In this document: positions 61,682-64,000 of the stretch, one piece after another
How the letters are laid out: the number at the start of each line of letters is the position of its first letter
Numbering within the stretch: position 1 is the stretch's first letter
DNA from: Bradyrhizobium sp. CCGB12
GTDB taxonomy: Bacteria; Pseudomonadota; Alphaproteobacteria; Rhizobiales; Xanthobacteraceae
Direction of reading: 5' to 3'
DNA: 64,000 nucleotides
Assembly: GCF_024199845.1 (NCBI RefSeq)
Contig: NZ_JANADO010000001.1
Location: 7,936,001 to 8,000,000, forward strand
The notes under the pieces: generated by a model
Databases searched by the model: none
What the model was told of the DNA's origin: nothing
The model's input: only the letters and a program-made list of their open reading frames with translations
Program-made: the position numbers and the translations under genes

Positions 61682-63793
61682 ATGCTGGAAAAGGCAGAGG
61701 GTACTGCGGCGCCCGTCAAGGTCGAGTTTGACAATTTCGAGCACGGCTTTCCGGAAGGCTTCGGTCCGGGCTGGTGGGGTACGCTCGCCTACTGGATCGG
61801 CATCGCCTTTGCGACCTTCCAGCTCTATGTCGCCGCCTTCAACTATCTGCCGAGCCAGGTGGTGCGCGGCGTCCATGTCGGCTTCCTCGTCCTTCTCACC
61901 TTCGGCCTGATCGCGAACTTCACGGCGAAGAGCGATGTCGGCCGCGCGCTGGGCTGGGTGATCGGCGGTGCCGGCTTCTTCTGCGGTCTCTATCAGTGGA
62001 TTTTCTACGCGGACCTGATCGCCCGCGACGGCGATCCGACGCGGCTTGATCTCGTGGTCGGCACGCTGCTCGCGGTGCTGATCTTCGAGGGCACGCGGCG
62101 ACTGATGGGCGCCGCGCTGCCGCTGATGTGCGGCGCGTGCCTCGTCTACTGGTTCTTCGGGCAGTACCTGCCGTCGCCGCTCAACCATCGCGGCTATGAC
62201 TTCGACCAGATCGTCACCCATCTGTCGTTCGGCACCGAAGGCTTTTACGGCGTGCCGATCTATGTCTCGGCGACCTACATCTTCCTGTTCATCCTGTTCG
62301 GCTCGTTCCTGGAGCGCGCCGGCATGATCCAGCTCTTCACCGACGTCTCGCTCGGCCTGTTCGGCCGCACCCGCGGGGGACCCGCCAAGGTCGCGGTGTT
62401 CGCCTCGGGCATGATGGGCACGATCTCGGGCTCCGGCGTTGCCAACGTCGTCACCGTCGGCCAGTTCACCATTCCCCTGATGATCAGGTTCGGCTACCGC
62501 CGCGCGTTCGCCGCGGGCGTCGAGGCGACGGCCTCGATGGGCGGCCAGATCATGCCGCCGGTGATGGGCGCGGTCGCCTTCATCATGGCGGAGACGCTCG
62601 GCGTCCAGTATTCGGAGATCGTCAAGGCGGCTGCGATCCCTGCGATCCTCTATTTCGCCTCCGCGTTCTGGATGGTGCACCTGGAAGCCGGCAAGCACGG
62701 TCTCGTCGGCATGAAGCGCTCCGAGATCCCGAGCGCCTGGAAGGCGCTGGTGACGCGTTGGTACCTCGTGCTGCCGCTCGCAGCCCTCGTCTACATGTTG
62801 TTCGAAGGCTTTACGCCGCTCTATGCCGGCAGCATGGGCCTTGCGCTGACGGTGACGCTGATCCTCGGCACCGCCATCACGACCGGCGCCTCCTCGAACG
62901 TGATCCGTTACATTTTCTGGATCGGACTTGCGCTCGTCGTCGCGGCGCTGTCGCGTGACGGCCTGCAGATCGTGCCGGTGACGACCGTTGTGGTCGGTCT
63001 GATCGTGATCACGGCGTTCGTGCGCGGCGGCTTTGCGGCGTTGCGCGCCTGCCGCGATGCGCTCGCTGAAAGCGCGAAATCCGCCATCACCGTCGGCATG
63101 GCCTGCGCTATCGTCGGCGTCATCATCGGCATGATGTCGCAGACCGGCGTCGGCACCATCTTCGGCGGCTGGGTGATCGGGCTCGGCGAGAAGAGCCTGT
63201 TCCTGGCGCTGATCATGACCATGCTGCTGTCGATCCTGCTCGGCACCGGCATTCCGACCATCCCGACCTACATCATCACCGCTGCGCTCGCCGCGCCAGC
63301 GCTGGCGAAGCTCGGCGTGCCCTTGATCGCGAGCCACATGTTCGCATTCTATTACGGCATCATGGCCGACCTCTCGCCGCCGGTGGCGCTGGCCGCGCTC
63401 GCGGCCGCGCCGATCGCCAAGGAGAACCCGGACAAGATCGGCTGGGAAGCGATGCGCATCGCGCTCGCCGGTTACGTCATTCCCTTCATCTTCGTCTATT
63501 CGCCCGCCCTGATGCTGCAGGCCGGCGATCCCATGGCGGCCAAGCTCGGCTTTTATGGCGCGGTGGCGCTGGCGAGCTTCAAGGCGCTGGTGGCGATCGC
63601 GCTGTTCGGCATGGTCGCGATCGGCTTCCTGTTCACGCGGCTGACGCTGATCGAGCGTCTGGTCGCGCTCGGCGCCGCGCTCTGCCTGCTCGGCGAATTC
63701 CAGTTCAGCGACACTGCGGGCTTCGTGCTCGCCGCAGCGCTCGTGCTGTGGCAATGGCGGCAGCGTCCGCCTGTAACGGTCGAGGCGGCGTGA
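61682..63793 (+). CDS. TRAP-TAXI fused transporter permease (4TM/12TM)
   Basis: A 703-residue membrane protein. The first ~200 residues are the DctQ-like small subunit, the rest the DctM-like large subunit of about 12 helices with GMMGTISGSGVANVVTVGQF, GGQIMPPVMGAVAFIMAETL and GTGIPTIPTYIITAALAAPA. It imports the substrate bound by the TAXI protein using the sodium or proton gradient. Stop overlaps the next start by 4 bases. Confidence 0.94.
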   Translation: MLEKAEGTAAPVKVEFDNFEHGFPEGFGPGWWGTLAYWIGIAFATFQLYVAAFNYLPSQVVRGVHVGFLVLLTFGLIANFTAKSDVGRALGWVIGGAGFFCGLYQWIFYADLIARDGDPTRLDLVVGTLLAVLIFEGTRRLMGAALPLMCGACLVYWFFGQYLPSPLNHRGYDFDQIVTHLSFGTEGFYGVPIYVSATYIFLFILFGSFLERAGMIQLFTDVSLGLFGRTRGGPAKVAVFASGMMGTISGSGVANVVTVGQFTIPLMIRFGYRRAFAAGVEATASMGGQIMPPVMGAVAFIMAETLGVQYSEIVKAAAIPAILYFASAFWMVHLEAGKHGLVGMKRSEIPSAWKALVTRWYLVLPLAALVYMLFEGFTPLYAGSMGLALTVTLILGTAITTGASSNVIRYIFWIGLALVVAALSRDGLQIVPVTTVVVGLIVITAFVRGGFAALRACRDALAESAKSAITVGMACAIVGVIIGMMSQTGVGTIFGGWVIGLGEKSLFLALIMTMLLSILLGTGIPTIPTYIITAALAAPALAKLGVPLIASHMFAFYYGIMADLSPPVALAALAAAPIAKENPDKIGWEAMRIALAGYVIPFIFVYSPALMLQAGDPMAAKLGFYGAVALASFKALVAIALFGMVAIGFLFTRLTLIERLVALGAALCLLGEFQFSDTAGFVLAAALVLWQWRQRPPVTVEAA

Positions 63794-64000
63794 GCCTCTG
63801 CTTCGCAACAATGGGCGGCGTGAAGGCGCTTACGCTGTCCGCCTTCACGCTGGCCTGGACGCATTCGATCGCGAAGGTCGAATGGCAGGAGGATTGGCGC
63901 GTCACGCCCGCCGGGCTCGAACTGGTGCAGGCCCGCGTCAAAGGTACCGGCCCCGGCATGGAGCCGCCGCCCGAGGCGCGGCTGGTCGACGGCTGGTTTC
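63790..64000 (+). CDS. DUF1850 family protein, cut by window edge
   Basis: GTG 63790 overlaps the permease stop. The visible 70 residues include AFTLAWTHSIAKVEWQEDWR and ELVQARVKGTGPGMEPPPEA, typical of DUF1850, a small protein coded after TRAP-TAXI permeases. Function unknown; the gene continues past 64000. Confidence 0.85.
   Translation, partial: MSLCFATMGGVKALTLSAFTLAWTHSIAKVEWQEDWRVTPAGLELVQARVKGTGPGMEPPPEARLVDGWF

Noticed and set aside
61652..63811. A 719-codon open frame on the minus strand, opposite the TRAP permease gene
   Set aside because: Its translation is Arg/His/Asp-rich with no domain, which is what the antisense frame of a GC-rich gene gives. The plus-strand permease is clear.

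Overview
The window is a GC-rich alphaproteobacterial chromosome segment. Its codon use, the hisD - UPF0262 - phosphatase - maf - yacG order, and several families of palindromic intergenic repeats all point to Bradyrhizobium or a close relative. That assignment is inference from pattern recognition; there is no rRNA in the window. Most of the sequence is ordinary chromosome. There is one complete insertion sequence, two tRNA genes, no CRISPR array and no prophage.

Layout. 0.3-3.7 kb: a DapA-type aldolase, then a selenium-binding-protein/methanethiol-oxidase gene with a downstream membrane protein. 3.8-18.1 kb: a complete C-P lyase (phosphonate) locus. A leftward arm carries a hexapeptide acetyltransferase, a first PhnM and a DUF1045 2H-phosphoesterase-like protein. 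A rightward arm carries phnC-phnD-phnE1-phnE2. Then come the repressor phnF (leftward) and phnGHIJKLMN (rightward), followed by a PPOX-type flavoprotein. Pho-box-like 11-bp repeats lie at both divergent promoters, and a perfect palindrome between phnF and phnG is the likely PhnF operator. 18.7-21.6 kb: small genes, a basic DUF6496-like gene broken by an amber codon, an alpha/beta hydrolase and O-acetylhomoserine sulfhydrylase. 21.8-29.0 kb: an IclR-regulated catabolic cluster (Bug-type binding protein, flavin reductase, FAH-type hydrolase, HpaH-type hydratase, RidA, PDC-hydrolase-like amidohydrolase, tannase/feruloyl-esterase-like enzyme).

29.0-40.8 kb holds unrelated metabolic genes, among them a Tat-exported intradiol-dioxygenase-like protein next to a diheme-type membrane protein, an RlpA-like protein, tRNA-Thr, and a fusion of a cyclic-nucleotide-binding domain to a thioredoxin-reductase-like flavoprotein. 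An IS5-family element (843 bp) sits at 40.77-41.61 kb, exactly at the stop codon of the preceding gene. 41.7-46.1 kb is the housekeeping hisD/maf/yacG block ending in tRNA-Phe. A gene-poor stretch follows to 47.4 kb. 47.4-60.2 kb has a nitrobindin-like protein, a RibD-type reductase, a flavin amine oxidase, an orphan sensor kinase with an ABC-type periplasmic sensing domain, a TPR protein, an aldo/keto reductase, a thioesterase, a Nudix hydrolase and several exported proteins of unknown function. 60.6-64.0 kb is a TRAP-TAXI transporter (binding protein, fused permease, DUF1850 protein), cut by the window edge.

How it works together. The phn locus can import phosphonates (PhnCDE) and convert them to phosphate and PRPP (PhnG-N) under phosphate control. 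It lacks phnP and phnO; the DUF1045 protein and the hexapeptide acetyltransferase in the leftward arm are the natural stand-ins. The IclR cluster looks like the lower part of an aromatic or meta-cleavage route, but the ring-cleaving oxygenase is absent.
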